A stretch of 64,000 nucleotides of DNA from contig NZ_RQHS01000003.1 of NCBI RefSeq assembly GCF_004770895.1, positions 1 to 64,000 of the forward strand. The letters run 5' to 3'. The DNA is from Leptospira dzoumogneensis. GTDB lineage: Bacteria > Spirochaetota > Leptospiria > Leptospirales > Leptospiraceae. Positions 29,401 to 38,087 of the stretch are shown piece by piece (positions within the stretch are counted from its first letter, which is position 1; every line of letters starts with the position of its first letter). The notes below the pieces were generated by a model. The model worked only from the letters and a program-made list of their open reading frames with translations, was not told the DNA's origin and did not search any database. The translations under genes and the position numbers were made by a program.

Positions 29401-29551
29401 GACTTGTAAAAATCGAGTCGGAAAGACTCGCTTGTTTTTCTCCACCGCATCCAATGGATACTAAGATTAAAGCGAAACCGGTAAGTAAAAATCCCTTGAG
29501 TGTTTGCGTCTTCATTTGTGTCGGTAGTCCCGTTATATATCTATTTTTCAT
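26417..29551 (-). CDS. Large lipoprotein with Big_5-type Ig-like domain, paralogue 2
   Basis: The protein is 1044 residues and is a tandem paralogue of the gene downstream. Both share PATLPVDFGTTGPQ, the Ig-like block, the HLSSTAEHVICAAPPCD-type segment and nearly the whole C-terminal 450 residues. The middle (about 370-560) diverges and differs in length. The lipobox SIGC gives the lipidated Cys at 35, or 23 if the ATG at 29515 is used. The upstream start overlaps the preceding stop by 4 bp (ATGA), which favours it through translational coupling; neither start has a clear ribosome site. Confidence 0.8.
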   Translation of the reverse strand: MKNRYITGLPTQMKTQTLKGFLLTGFALILVSIGCGGEKQASLSDSIFTSLGIATDSGGSLPTSASLTPYKDTDEPATLPVDFGTTGPQALLNLSSTDQVDRYKSLEIVFSEPMTQSTVTSDFVLKEKVGTLLPGPAAEKGGSFYWKSGGRLIFDPYKELKPNTTYKLTLTSASQGLEGGNLQPYTIEFTTEPDYLIGATLNGTAVGPANSSKDLTYTDAAPGTIAMNLNASFTSPISGANPIQTIKLKHLSSTAEHVICAAPPCDMTAPLASSLNLNTFSGAKAGLKPFQGGNAYIFEITTSNGKVFRRSFGFNYGKVNTTPYALITNGAAAIVDETQALKLFGQILERFTKNDYKIVGKSFSDFSNIPKSTAKRTSYCIDYHSEINFIRSFGDSTDPDNGDGYCGGSGANPGAFVGNGCFLGCSDFDMDVYITGVNIPAMTGADPTITASLSVPANNNLKVSINGRKAIINLAIIARNRSSIGLGLVGSGSKFYFTTIAEVNLNETANPRAAVGNTNTVVDSNGEFNIAIKTPLTIAALPANTASDNFYTKEWSDHLRVKNNAGTLDSVDYVDSTSWAADLLSSVTASIANDMVPALKPAITQSMLKDVVQKVAPNALNAVVTSLANPGLDVILPDYLPAPLQSFPLSLKLKFQTDVVPTVSGANKGLVGSASVALVAKNPLGTSDPNYHGHQLAAGFVSTRPVPNADALTKTFPFSKSSTNPGLLLTLTADTVTQAAYSLWQNGALNLRINKPFIDSITAYAGTDPLFQLTQELVKVGTLLNILAPGRNTLVGLNPSDSSKLIQSVKASDDVDIDVYAIHAPNGEFKFGGANSIPALVVNFTDLELRIYGRRPNGTPIGYPNLNSITCSSAAADSAANSCRYLLNTVRVSIKGDGSFNFIPFVNPDPSGKPQYNNLNAMSLVIKKDENSMAYTLDILEGNSVNPFGLDPKGIFQVVDPLIRSLIIPLVNNVLRQVPLPKSLNVSAITNYSSGAVCNLQSTTDKLKLITIPIPNTEPYPYLFGGLQFQGAAATNPGTVVQCP

Positions 29552-32500
29552 CTTAGTGAGAATATCGCATTCATATCGTCCCAGTACGTCGACGTGGGCT
29601 GACCTTCATTCCAATTATCATAGAAGAAAGCGTCGGATCCGGAGAAACGCCGACCTCTTTCATAAATATCCCCAAACAATCCTATCAATGTTCCCGCGGA
29701 ATACAGGAACGCCCTGTTATCCATAAGGGAAGTTTGGATCATATCGGATCTTAGAAGTACTTTAGTATTTTCGAATAGTTCTTCCACGGTGTATTGAGAA
29801 GACATGTTCGCATTCTTCTCTAAGAAACTGAAGAAACTGCCAGGCTTACCCAATTGGTAACCTGTTGCGTATAAATTCCTTCCGTAAGGAGCCATAGAAT
29901 CCAAAACAGGAGGAAGGCTTGTCGTCACAATATCGGAAATAGTATAAGTTCTCGTATCCAGAGCGGAATTATTCGGATCAGTATCATCCCCTACGTAGAA
30001 GAGAGAAGAAACAAGATCCAAGGTATTCGTAATTTCAGCAGCTGTGAGTTGGATATCCAACAAGAGATCCAGGAGGAAATCTAAGGATTTCACCAAAGAC
30101 CAGCCGGAAGATCTGGAAACGTAATCGCGGATCCTTCTTACCAGATCGTCCACTTTCACCCAAGAAGGAGCATACAGATCATTTCGAGGACGGTCATCGT
30201 ATTTATCCGCAACACGATATACCAACCAATCAATTCCTTTGTCTATAGCGAACTGGTTCGGACAGTTGGTGTAGAAATTCGCTTCTCCACCACAATCCGA
30301 CCAAAGTTTTGTTTGGCCCAAAATTCCGGAAAGGCCGCCCATCACCTTGTCTCTCGCATCCGTTTTAGCAGGATCCCCTAGATTCGTGGTAAACTTGATC
30401 AATCCGGAAAGAATATCAGTTTTACTTAATAGATCTAATGGACCGTCCGTCATACGATTTCGGTCGGTGCTTGTAGGTGTAGATGTTCCTTCTATCAGAA
30501 TGCTCAGAAGGCTTCTGTAGTTTTTAGAAGGTTTGTATTCTACGGGAGTAGCGGACGGGTTCCTGAATCCTGTTGCTACTCCTACGGTACGGATCTGTAG
30601 AATAGAAGGTACGGCAGGAATATTATATACAGGTGGACCAGCGGTGGCAGGTAACGTTTTAGTTTCCGTAGTATCTAATCCATAGAAAAGATACGGCCTT
30701 GAGAATATTTCAGCTAAATTCGTTAATAATTTATAAGGATTCTTTCCTAAAGGTCTGTTTGCAGGATCTTTTGCATCGTCTCCTAAAGCTTTTGCCAAGG
30801 CTACGATGAAAGGAGTTAGACGATTTCTTTTATTCCAGTTAGTATTTACTTGAGAAGGAGGAGTATCAGTTGTTCCTAAGAAACCTAATTGTTTAATTGC
30901 TCCCGCATTCTGAGAGATAACCGGAGGGATCATCCCGTACACAGTGGTAGGATCAGGGATTAAAAGCGGGAAAAGAGCGGAATATACCGCAGTCACTTGA
31001 AAACTTTCGTCTCCAGCAAGTCCGTATCCCCAACCTTCCATTAAGAAAACGGAATCTCCCGGCTCATTAGAAAGATCTTGTAGCCCGGTTCCTTGGTCCG
31101 AATAATTTTTAACTTGGGTCCCCTTTTTAGCCCAATACCCATTAAAATTTATACAATCGTTTTTTAAAGGTCCGCAATTCGGAGCCAAATTCATCATTCC
31201 CATGATCCCATTGCCGATCGCTGTTATAAACAAAGCTTCTTCGTAAGTAACAGTAGCCGCTAATTTCGCACGGACAGGAAGAACTGCTACAAATCGTTTC
31301 TCATATAATAACCATTGAAGATTCTTATAAAATGCTTCTTCATCGCTTGCTACTTGGATCGGAGTAGAAACGGTTTCCGAAATAGAATAAAATCCTTTTG
31401 TTGCTCCCGGATTCGCAGTCGCAGGATTTGTGGCTCCTTCCTGAAAACCACCCATATAAATCCTACATTCGGTTTCAATTGCGGTAGCTGCATTTGTGAC
31501 CGCAGTCCCGTTCGGATTCGGATCACATTTGAGACGATCCGAAGCAGTCATTCCGATTCTCGGGGTTACTTGGATATAATACTGGGCAGTATTCCAATTT
31601 GGCTGGTAATGAAGCAAATCACCGTTAGGAGCAATCGGATTTCCACTTCCGTCCTTTTTGCTATAGTATGGACCATAACCCTCCAGAGTAACTTTCACTA
31701 CCCAATCCAGCATCCATGGGATCGTCTTGTTATACAGTTTATCGAAAGAAGACTCGTTCATCGCCGAGGTGCCGGTGGAAGTATCGGTGATCGGCAGAGT
31801 TTCTCCTCGAGAAGGAGCTTCTAGGATAGAAAGTACTCTCGTATTAAAACCTATTCTATATGCATCGGCAGTTGCCGGACCTGTATCCGGAGTATCATCT
31901 CTAAAAACTTTAGTAATTCCCGTATTTCCGCCGGTTCTGCTATTTTCAGTAATATTCTTAAAATTGAAATTATCAGATTCATTCGAAGCCGCGATGATCG
32001 AACCCATGCTAAACATTGAATCGCCTAGAGTAAGCTCTCCACCGGTTGTAACAGGACCGGTATCGGTTAACATATTATTTCTCTGTTGAGTCCCTACAGG
32101 ATTCCATCGATATCCGTAAATATCCCCTAAGGTGATAACAATAAACAAGGTTTCTAAAGCGGAAACCGGGCGGCTTTCTATATCCGTCTGGCGGTTTCTT
32201 CCGTCTCCATCTAACTGCAAAAGATCCTTAAACGTCTGGCTGGAACCGGAAGAATTCCTCATAAAATCCAGCATATAAGCATTTTTAGACGTTTCTTTTA
32301 AAATGTTAACAGTAACATCTCCGGAAGGAATAATAAGTCCTTTTATTACGGAAAACAAATCCCGTAACATTGTTCTTAATTCAGTAGGTTTTAATGTGCC
32401 TCCCGGATTATTGTACGCCGCATTTGTAGAATATTCGTTAGCGGTCGGCTCCGCAGGAGAGGTAGTATTTGCAGTGAAAAAGTTCTCAGCATTTATTATA

Positions 32501-33312
32501 AAATTCTTAAATGATGTCTGAGGAGTCATTTGGTCCTCAAACCCGGCGGCCTTATACATCATCTCGCCGAAATCATAAACAAGAGAAATAAAACCTTCTT
32601 TTAAAGTACGATCGGTAAGGAGAGAAGGAGCAAAAAATCCTCCTAACAGATTTTCAACTCCGGTACGGAATGTAGTATTTTTACGTAATCCTTTATAAAG
32701 AAAATCTTCTATATCGTGAAGAGTATCCACGGAATCCGGATCGGTTAGAATGTCCGCAGTGTCGTGTATGGAGGTAGCGACTTGATTCGCCGTTTTAGTA
32801 TTGTATTCGATCAAAAGTTGGTTCGCGCCAAGAGGCATTAAATTACGGACCACAGGTTTATTATAATGACGGATCTTCTCAAAAACAGGCTGGATAGAAG
32901 AATATGCAGCAGGATTCGAAGTCTGCATCTTCTCGATCATATCCGCAAGTCCCAAAGAAAGAGTTTGGACGCTAGTTCTACTCTGCAGCATAGCAGATTC
33001 TAAGGCGCGAATTGTGCCTAAATTGTCCGTTCTTGGCGCCTGGGAGAGCGCATCCCCCAGGGCTTCATTGAAGCCTACAGGGTCCATATTGGTGAAAAAA
33101 CTTTTCACTACCGGATAAGGATTCAAAAAACTGAATAAAGAAACACCTTTGTAGTCATCAGTATTATCTGAGAATTGAGAAATTCCGTTCTTATCCGTTC
33201 CAGCATGAGAGCAGGCCGCAGATAATGATAATATAAGAGAAATGAAAATTATATTTTTCTTAAAATCCAGGAGTCGAAATTTCCCCCCGGTAACCTCTCC
33301 TATTGGCAGCAT
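29548..33312 (-). CDS. Very large lipoprotein (hypothetical)
   Basis: The protein is 1254 residues from the ATG at 33312, preceded by AAGGGA at a good distance; an ATG 6 nt upstream is the alternative. The lipobox LSAAC puts the lipidated Cys at about 34. No domain is recognised. The mature protein is rich in Asn, Asp, Thr and Gly. Helical stretches such as DLVRRIRDYVSRSSG lie near the C-terminus. It is the first gene of a three-lipoprotein run, overlaps the next by 4 bp, and is the largest protein in the window. It may be secreted to the surface with its neighbours, but this is inferred from the lipobox only. Confidence 0.75.
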   Translation of the reverse strand: MLPIGEVTGGKFRLLDFKKNIIFISLILSLSAACSHAGTDKNGISQFSDNTDDYKGVSLFSFLNPYPVVKSFFTNMDPVGFNEALGDALSQAPRTDNLGTIRALESAMLQSRTSVQTLSLGLADMIEKMQTSNPAAYSSIQPVFEKIRHYNKPVVRNLMPLGANQLLIEYNTKTANQVATSIHDTADILTDPDSVDTLHDIEDFLYKGLRKNTTFRTGVENLLGGFFAPSLLTDRTLKEGFISLVYDFGEMMYKAAGFEDQMTPQTSFKNFIINAENFFTANTTSPAEPTANEYSTNAAYNNPGGTLKPTELRTMLRDLFSVIKGLIIPSGDVTVNILKETSKNAYMLDFMRNSSGSSQTFKDLLQLDGDGRNRQTDIESRPVSALETLFIVITLGDIYGYRWNPVGTQQRNNMLTDTGPVTTGGELTLGDSMFSMGSIIAASNESDNFNFKNITENSRTGGNTGITKVFRDDTPDTGPATADAYRIGFNTRVLSILEAPSRGETLPITDTSTGTSAMNESSFDKLYNKTIPWMLDWVVKVTLEGYGPYYSKKDGSGNPIAPNGDLLHYQPNWNTAQYYIQVTPRIGMTASDRLKCDPNPNGTAVTNAATAIETECRIYMGGFQEGATNPATANPGATKGFYSISETVSTPIQVASDEEAFYKNLQWLLYEKRFVAVLPVRAKLAATVTYEEALFITAIGNGIMGMMNLAPNCGPLKNDCINFNGYWAKKGTQVKNYSDQGTGLQDLSNEPGDSVFLMEGWGYGLAGDESFQVTAVYSALFPLLIPDPTTVYGMIPPVISQNAGAIKQLGFLGTTDTPPSQVNTNWNKRNRLTPFIVALAKALGDDAKDPANRPLGKNPYKLLTNLAEIFSRPYLFYGLDTTETKTLPATAGPPVYNIPAVPSILQIRTVGVATGFRNPSATPVEYKPSKNYRSLLSILIEGTSTPTSTDRNRMTDGPLDLLSKTDILSGLIKFTTNLGDPAKTDARDKVMGGLSGILGQTKLWSDCGGEANFYTNCPNQFAIDKGIDWLVYRVADKYDDRPRNDLYAPSWVKVDDLVRRIRDYVSRSSGWSLVKSLDFLLDLLLDIQLTAAEITNTLDLVSSLFYVGDDTDPNNSALDTRTYTISDIVTTSLPPVLDSMAPYGRNLYATGYQLGKPGSFFSFLEKNANMSSQYTVEELFENTKVLLRSDMIQTSLMDNRAFLYSAGTLIGLFGDIYERGRRFSGSDAFFYDNWNEGQPTSTYWDDMNAIFSLR

Positions 33313-33318
33313 CTTCAT

Positions 33319-33681
33319 CCCTTAAACCTCTCTGGGTCCATGTTCGCTTTTTTGAACAATTGTTATTTTTTGGAACCAGAACGGCTTCTATTTATACCGT
33401 GGCTCTAAAAAACCTTCAATCTTTTTTTATATCAATTGTTCGAATCGTGTATCGATCGCTATACTGGTACATATTATAACGGTATAGACAAGGACTTTTT
33501 TCACTATAATTGACAGTTTTTAGGATAACGTATGTTATTTTTAAATGACTTATGCGTCTCTTATTTTCTCAGAATTCCACTTAAAATCATGTTCTAAAGC
33601 ATGATATAATCTAGGTTTCGAATAAACGCACGTTTACTTTTTGGAAAGTTTTTATTGACAAGAAGCGGTTCAAGAGACCGC
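33319..33681. other. Gene-free regulatory gap upstream of the lipoprotein operon
   Basis: The stretch is AT-rich. It contains the inverted pair GAACAATTG (33354-33362) and CAATTGTTC (33433-33441), and CTATAC (33459-33464) with GTATAG (33482-33487). These could be operator sites for the minus-strand lipoprotein operon, but no clean -35/-10 pair was found. No reading frame is convincing. Confidence 0.4.
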
Positions 33682-33720
33682 AAAAAAAATAAAAAAGGCC
33701 GAGAAATCCCGGCCTTTTCT
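33682..33720 (-). terminator. Rho-independent terminator of the TMEM43-like gene
   Basis: On the minus strand AAAAGGCCG (33718-33710) pairs with CGGCCTTTT (33701-33693) around an 8-nt loop. TTATTTTTTTT follows. It sits 24 bp beyond the stop codon. Confidence 0.93.
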
Positions 33721-33743
33721 TTATTACATTTTGAATATGGAAA

Positions 33744-34814
33744 CTAAGCTGTAGCCGCCCTCTTCTTATAGATAGCGTAACCAATTGCGGCAAGTCCCAA
33801 TATCAGCCAGATATACCAAAACTTCACAAGAAGAATGGTAACAGCAGTGATCACGAATGCCACAACTCCAAACACTATTGAAAGTGCAGTTTTGCCCAAT
33901 TCTCCCACAAGAGGAACAAAACTTAAAAGGGAAAGTAATGGTCCTGCGAGAAGATTGAAACTTACCCACATCGCGATAAAACAACCCAACCTCATCAGCC
34001 ATTTAGTCGTATTATCATCACTTTGGATATCCTTCATAGTGGTCAGGTAATCTCCCACAGAAGCATTCAAAAATTTATTACCTTCTTCGCTCGTAAATTC
34101 TCCGATCGAACTTCCGCTGACAGATCCTACAAAAGTCATGTTCTCTTCCGGAACGGGAACAAGAGATACACTAATTCTTTCACAACCTTCCGTTTGGTCG
34201 CTCGCGCATTTTTGAGATAAGTAGATATAATCTCCTTCAGCAATCCCCTTAGACAAATCTCCAGATCCTGGGCTTACGGAAGGAACAGCGGAGGTTAGAT
34301 CCACTTTACTCAAATTCACGCTGAAAATTTTGCCGTCTTCGGCCTTAACTTTCGCATCGGAAGCAACGGAACTTTTATCATCCACAGTCGCTTTATAGAA
34401 AGGTTTGGACTTACATGCAGGATCCTTGAAATTTTTAGGATTTTTAGGAGAAGAGATCCAATCCAATTCGCAGTCGTAGACCGTTTTTTTGGTTTTAGAA
34501 TCTTCTTTGCTGGTTTCTTCCCAAGCGTATACTTCGGAAGATTGAGAATAGGAAATATATTTCCCAGGTTTTACGAATTCACCGCCTAATTCATCAGCAC
34601 TCAATTTACCTGTAACGTAAGACGCAATCCCGGCTTTTGCCTGGGATGCAGGTAATGCACCTTTGAGAGCCGCACTTGCTTGTTCGCAAGTTTCCACTTG
34701 AAATATCAAATATAAGGAAAGGGGGAATAATACTACCCCAGTCAACATTCCTTTGAATGAGTCACCTATCGATCCGAATATGCTCGAACCTTCCCCTGAT
34801 TCTTCAAACGCCAT
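33744..34814 (-). CDS. TMEM43-family membrane protein
   Basis: The protein is 356 residues from the ATG at 34814, which has a strong GGGAGG ribosome site. The N-terminal IGDSFKGMLTGVVLFPLSLYLIFQVE membrane helix with the following Glu-Thr matches the TMEM43 (DUF1625) family. A soluble domain of about 220 residues follows, then three or four C-terminal helices (about 262-350). The role in bacteria is unknown; the eukaryotic relative is an inner nuclear membrane/ER protein. It stands alone, with its own promoter and terminator. Confidence 0.8.
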   Translation of the reverse strand: MAFEESGEGSSIFGSIGDSFKGMLTGVVLFPLSLYLIFQVETCEQASAALKGALPASQAKAGIASYVTGKLSADELGGEFVKPGKYISYSQSSEVYAWEETSKEDSKTKKTVYDCELDWISSPKNPKNFKDPACKSKPFYKATVDDKSSVASDAKVKAEDGKIFSVNLSKVDLTSAVPSVSPGSGDLSKGIAEGDYIYLSQKCASDQTEGCERISVSLVPVPEENMTFVGSVSGSSIGEFTSEEGNKFLNASVGDYLTTMKDIQSDDNTTKWLMRLGCFIAMWVSFNLLAGPLLSLLSFVPLVGELGKTALSIVFGVVAFVITAVTILLVKFWYIWLILGLAAIGYAIYKKRAATA

Positions 34815-34854
34815 GTAAAAACCTCCCAACTGGCCTTAAAAAAGACGAAAGGGC

Positions 34855-34884
34855 ATTCTACATTCCACACAATTCGGTAGGCAA
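34855..34884 (-). promoter_or_regulatory. Likely sigma-70 promoter of the TMEM43-like gene
   Basis: On the minus strand TTGCCT (34884-34879) is followed by an 18-bp spacer and TAGAAT (34860-34855). The start site would lie about 35 nt before the ATG, leaving room for the GGGAGG ribosome site. Confidence 0.6.
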
Positions 34885-35110
34885 TATCTTTTTTCCAATC
34901 TAAAAAGGGAGAAGTTCTTCTCCAAACATACGTTTTAGAAAAGATAGAATGCGTTTTTTAAAAATAGGACGCGAAACTCCGGAAAATCTTAACTTGCAAG
35001 TAATTTCCTGGGTGTAAAGTTCCCGTGAATTACGGCAGTTCCCACAAAACTAAGTCGAGAATTCCAAGTTGAAAGAAGAAGGATTTTCTGATATAGAGAA
35101 TGCGAGCTTT

Positions 35111-35179
35111 CCCACGAGGCCCTCCTCCTCCACCCGAACCAGGGCGGGGGCGATCTTCCATCCATGTAGGAATTCCAAC
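35111..35179. repeat. Composite intergenic repeat, copy C
   Basis: CCCACGAGGCCCTCC, the CCACCC/GGGCGGGGGCG hairpin region, a GATCTTCCATCC spacer and the palindrome core GTAGGAATTCCAAC (35166-35179) follow in the same order as at 1194-1264. Confidence 0.8.
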
Positions 35180-35367
35180 AAAGAATATTCGGGCGGCCTC
35201 TCGCGAACTACACAAGGAGTGAGTCCGAGATAGTCGGATGGGTTTATCACGGGCATTCCAAGCAGTTCGGCGCTCGGTCGTGCTGCTTCGATTTCGCGTC
35301 TCGGACTAAAGATCTACGCATCTCTGCCGCGGGATTTTAATACAAAGTATTTTCTTTCACTTCCCTG

Positions 35368-35394
35368 CTCTGTGCACTCCGTGAACTCTGCGTG
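35368..35394. repeat. 9-nt periodic element CTCTGTGCA/CTCCGTGAA/CTCTGCGTG
   Basis: Three consecutive 9-nt units match the CTCTGTG/CTCCGTG family, in opposite orientation to the copies near 14.8 and 15.3 kb. Confidence 0.7.
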
Positions 35395-35485
35395 CAAAAC
35401 TTGCAGCCCGCGGCAAGGATACGAAGGGCGCTAGTCCGGCTTGCCGGATGAGCGCGAATGCGCGAACCCGCAGTAGCCTGGTCTA

Positions 35486-35506
35486 AGCGAAGCGAAGAGC
35501 CGCCCA
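35486..35506. repeat. GC-rich CGAAGCG element downstream of trpC
   Basis: This 21-bp stretch, beginning AGCGAAGCGAAGAG and ending CCGCCCA, matches 18771-18791 at 20 of 21 positions. It lies 60 bp past the trpC stop. Confidence 0.75.
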
Positions 35507-35566
35507 AACCTTTTCAGGTATATTCTAATTTTTGAATATTATGAAAGTTTTTGTGAAAACCCAAAC

Positions 35567-36319
35567 TCAGAAAAGTTCCAACCAGGCTTTGCGGATATCC
35601 GATTTTTCCATGAAGTAGGTCCCGATGAGAGCGGCATCCACATGGGAACGGAACTCGTCCAGGTCTGCCTTACTCTTGACCCCGGATTCTCCCACCTTCA
35701 CGATATTGGGAGAAAGTTTAGAAGCCACCCTAGGAACCAGCTCCTGATGGATGCTAAAATCGTCCAGGTCGCGGGTATTGATCCCTACTATGTTTGCACC
35801 TGCTTTGGCGGCGATGATTGCTTCTTCTTCCGTATGGATCTCTGTGAGTACATCCATATTATATTTTTTGGCTTCTTTGATAAGTTCGGTAAGTTTTTCA
35901 GGCGTAAGAATGCGTACTATAAGTAAGATTGCGGCCGCTCCGAATTCCCGGGCTTCTGCAACTTGTTTTGTATCCAGTATAAAATCTTTTCTTAATATAG
36001 GTATGTTTACCTGAGAAGAAACATTTTTGAGATCCTCGAGAGACCCGCCGAAAAACTTTTTATCCGTAAGAACGGAGATCGCGGTAGCTCCGCACTCTGA
36101 GTAAGTTTTTGCGATGGAGACGGCATCGTATTCCTGCCGGATGATCCCGGAAGAAGGGCTCATTTTTTTACATTCTGAGATGATTGAAAATTTGCGGGAG
36201 CGAAGTGATTGCCATAAACCTACTCCGGAATAGGGAGCAGGTTTATATTCGGGAATGGTCTCGATTTCCCTTTTTTTTTCTTCTACGATTTCTTGGAGAA
36301 CCCGATGTAATGTCCTCAT
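35567..36319 (-). CDS. trpC: Indole-3-glycerol-phosphate synthase
   Basis: The protein is 250 residues from the ATG at 36319 ([12 protein letters not shown]), the usual family start; an upstream ATG at 36373 would overlap the STAS gene by 50 bp. It is a TIM barrel that closes the indole ring in tryptophan synthesis. [10 protein letters not shown] near residue 55, LRKDFI near 110, NTRDL near 180 and VGESGV near 210 carry the catalytic Lys/Glu residues. No other trp gene is adjacent. It starts 4 nt after the STAS-domain gene, so the two are cotranscribed although unrelated in role. Confidence 0.95.
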   Translation of the reverse strand: MRTLHRVLQEIVEEKKREIETIPEYKPAPYSGVGLWQSLRSRKFSIISECKKMSPSSGIIRQEYDAVSIAKTYSECGATAISVLTDKKFFGGSLEDLKNVSSQVNIPILRKDFILDTKQVAEAREFGAAAILLIVRILTPEKLTELIKEAKKYNMDVLTEIHTEEEAIIAAKAGANIVGINTRDLDDFSIHQELVPRVASKLSPNIVKVGESGVKSKADLDEFRSHVDAALIGTYFMEKSDIRKAWLELF

Positions 36320-36323
36320 CGGC

Positions 36324-36662
36324 TTATGCACGAAAAGTTCGAAGCGCCTCGTCCTCTGTTTCTCGGATATCAAATAGAGAAGTAAGTTCGATCACGTCGA
36401 ATATTCTTTTTACCGCAGGTTTGATCCCGCAGATCTTGAGACCGCCTTCTTTTGCGTTCAATTTTCTGAGTGTAGAAATGCAAGCCCTGAATCCGGATGA
36501 AGACATATAGTCCACATCTTGCATGTTCAAAATAACCCTGGTATGTCCTTGGTTATCGATTAGATCGTTCAGATTTTCTTCCACCTCGTTTGCGATAGAA
36601 ACGTCCAAACGTCCCTTGAGGTAAACTATTAGAACTCCGTCCTGTACCTTGTGATCGAGCAA
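36324..36662 (-). CDS. STAS-domain anti-sigma factor antagonist
   Basis: The protein is 112 residues, a single STAS domain of the SpoIIAA/RsbV type. The phospho-acceptor Ser lies in [11 protein letters not shown] (about 57-60). Dephosphorylated antagonists of this type bind an anti-sigma kinase and free its sigma factor. No partner kinase is encoded nearby. The start is TTG (MLDHKVQ), with AGGGTAGG a few nt upstream. It is paired with trpC. Confidence 0.93.
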   Translation of the reverse strand: MLDHKVQDGVLIVYLKGRLDVSIANEVEENLNDLIDNQGHTRVILNMQDVDYMSSSGFRACISTLRKLNAKEGGLKICGIKPAVKRIFDVIELTSLFDIRETEDEALRTFRA

Positions 36663-36735
36663 AGGAACCTACCCTTACGATAATTTAGAGACAATTCTCG
36701 ACGCAAAAAATAGCCTGTCAACCAAGTTCCCCAAG

Positions 36736-38085
36736 ATGAAGAATTTTCCGACCTCCTTATTAGGCCAAAGAGTCCTGGTTCTCGGCGGGGGAGTTTCCGG
36801 CATGGCGGCTCTCCGACTCTTGAAAGAGAGACAGGCGAATGCTGTTCTTTGTAACTCTCAACCTGTTCCGGATTCGAATGTAACGTTCGTAGGTGAAGAT
36901 GTAATTTTAGCGGACCTTCTTCCAATCGCTCTCATCGTAAAAAGTCCGGGCGTTTCTCCTGCCCATTCCGTAATTTCACAAGCTCAATCTCTCGCGATCC
37001 CGGTAGTTTCCGAAGTGGAATTAGCGAGAGCGTTCTATTCCGGAAAATTGATCGGAGTCACAGGCACTGACGGAAAATCCACGACAACTTCTCTCACCTC
37101 TCATTTAGTTTCTGCGGATTTTCCCGGGGCAACTGCCGGAGGAAATATCGGTTTAGCATTCAGCGATTTTTGCCTAAAACCGGTCCCACTTTCAGTGCTG
37201 GAACTTTCCAGCTATCAGTTGGAAGATTCCGGTCCTTTAGAACTTAATGTATCTGTAATATTAAATCTTGCTTCCGATCATTTGGAAAGGCATAAGAGCC
37301 TGGATAATTATTTTAATGCCAAAGTCAGGATCGTTGATTCGTCTAACCCTCGTCATACTCTGGTGACCAGCTCCAAACTTTTTAGGGAAAGGATCCAGAA
37401 GTTTGCCTGGTCCTGTAAGATCGTGGTCTTCGGAAGAGAGCAAGGAGTGGACGCATTCATCTCGGAAGAAGAAAGAACCATCAAAACCGCAAATGCAATT
37501 TATGATGCTAAAAATTTCCCTCTTCCGGGAAGTCATAATTTGGATAACCTGGCTGCTTCTATCTTAGCCTCGGAAGCGATCGGTGCAAAACCGGAACATA
37601 TCCAAAGTTTGATCGGGACCTTCAAAGGCCTTCCCCATCGTTTCCAATATGCAGGTAAAGCGGCGGGGATTTCTTTTATCAATGATTCCAAATCCACCAA
37701 CCTTCATAGTATGCTTGCGGGTTTAAACACTTGGAAGGACAAAAAAGGCACATTTTTGATCTTAGGTGGAAGGCCTAAAGCGGAGCCGTTAGAACCCTTA
37801 AAAGAATTTTTAGCCTCGGGAATAGGCTGGGTATTACTGATAGGGGAAGCAAGAGAAACCTGGGCGCCGGTGATCTCCCCTATCTTAGGCTCTCATTTGA
37901 TCTTAGCGGATAATTTAGAAGAAGGTTTTTCTCAGATCAAAACCGCTGTACGCTCTGGAAGGGCGAGAGTGTCATCAGTCGTATTTTCGCCGGCATGTGC
38001 TAGTTTCGATCTATATAAGAATTTCGAGGAAAGAGGAGAACATTTCTTAAAATTAGTCTCCGATTGGGCCAAGGAAGAACCTTAG
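36736..38085 (+). CDS. murD: UDP-N-acetylmuramoyl-L-alanine--D-glutamate ligase
   Basis: The protein is 449 residues. The N-terminal Rossmann domain begins VLVLGGGVSGMAALRLL. The Mur-ligase ATP loop is VTGTDGKSTTT at about 112-122. ELSSYQLED, NLASDHLERH and NDSKSTN follow in the family order. It adds D-Glu in the cytoplasmic steps of peptidoglycan synthesis. It stands alone and is convergent with the HD-GYP gene, whose stop lies 2 bp beyond its own. Confidence 0.95.
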   Translation: MKNFPTSLLGQRVLVLGGGVSGMAALRLLKERQANAVLCNSQPVPDSNVTFVGEDVILADLLPIALIVKSPGVSPAHSVISQAQSLAIPVVSEVELARAFYSGKLIGVTGTDGKSTTTSLTSHLVSADFPGATAGGNIGLAFSDFCLKPVPLSVLELSSYQLEDSGPLELNVSVILNLASDHLERHKSLDNYFNAKVRIVDSSNPRHTLVTSSKLFRERIQKFAWSCKIVVFGREQGVDAFISEEERTIKTANAIYDAKNFPLPGSHNLDNLAASILASEAIGAKPEHIQSLIGTFKGLPHRFQYAGKAAGISFINDSKSTNLHSMLAGLNTWKDKKGTFLILGGRPKAEPLEPLKEFLASGIGWVLLIGEARETWAPVISPILGSHLILADNLEEGFSQIKTAVRSGRARVSSVVFSPACASFDLYKNFEERGEHFLKLVSDWAKEEP

Positions 38086-38087
38086 AT

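Larger units (their letters stand above)
34885..35566. other. Long gene-free region of mixed repeats
   Basis: About 680 bp with no convincing gene; the few open frames here are short and cross repeat elements. It holds the composite repeat copy C (35111-35179), a 9-nt periodic element (35368-35394) and GC-rich CGAAGCG elements (about 35400-35512). Such clustering of three repeat families suggests an old insertion or rearrangement site. Confidence 0.6.

Noticed and set aside
35030..35256. Short minus-strand frames in the 34.9-35.5 kb gap
   Set aside because: They cross the composite repeat and the palindrome (giving FVGIPTWME), have no ribosome site and look like chance frames in repeat DNA.
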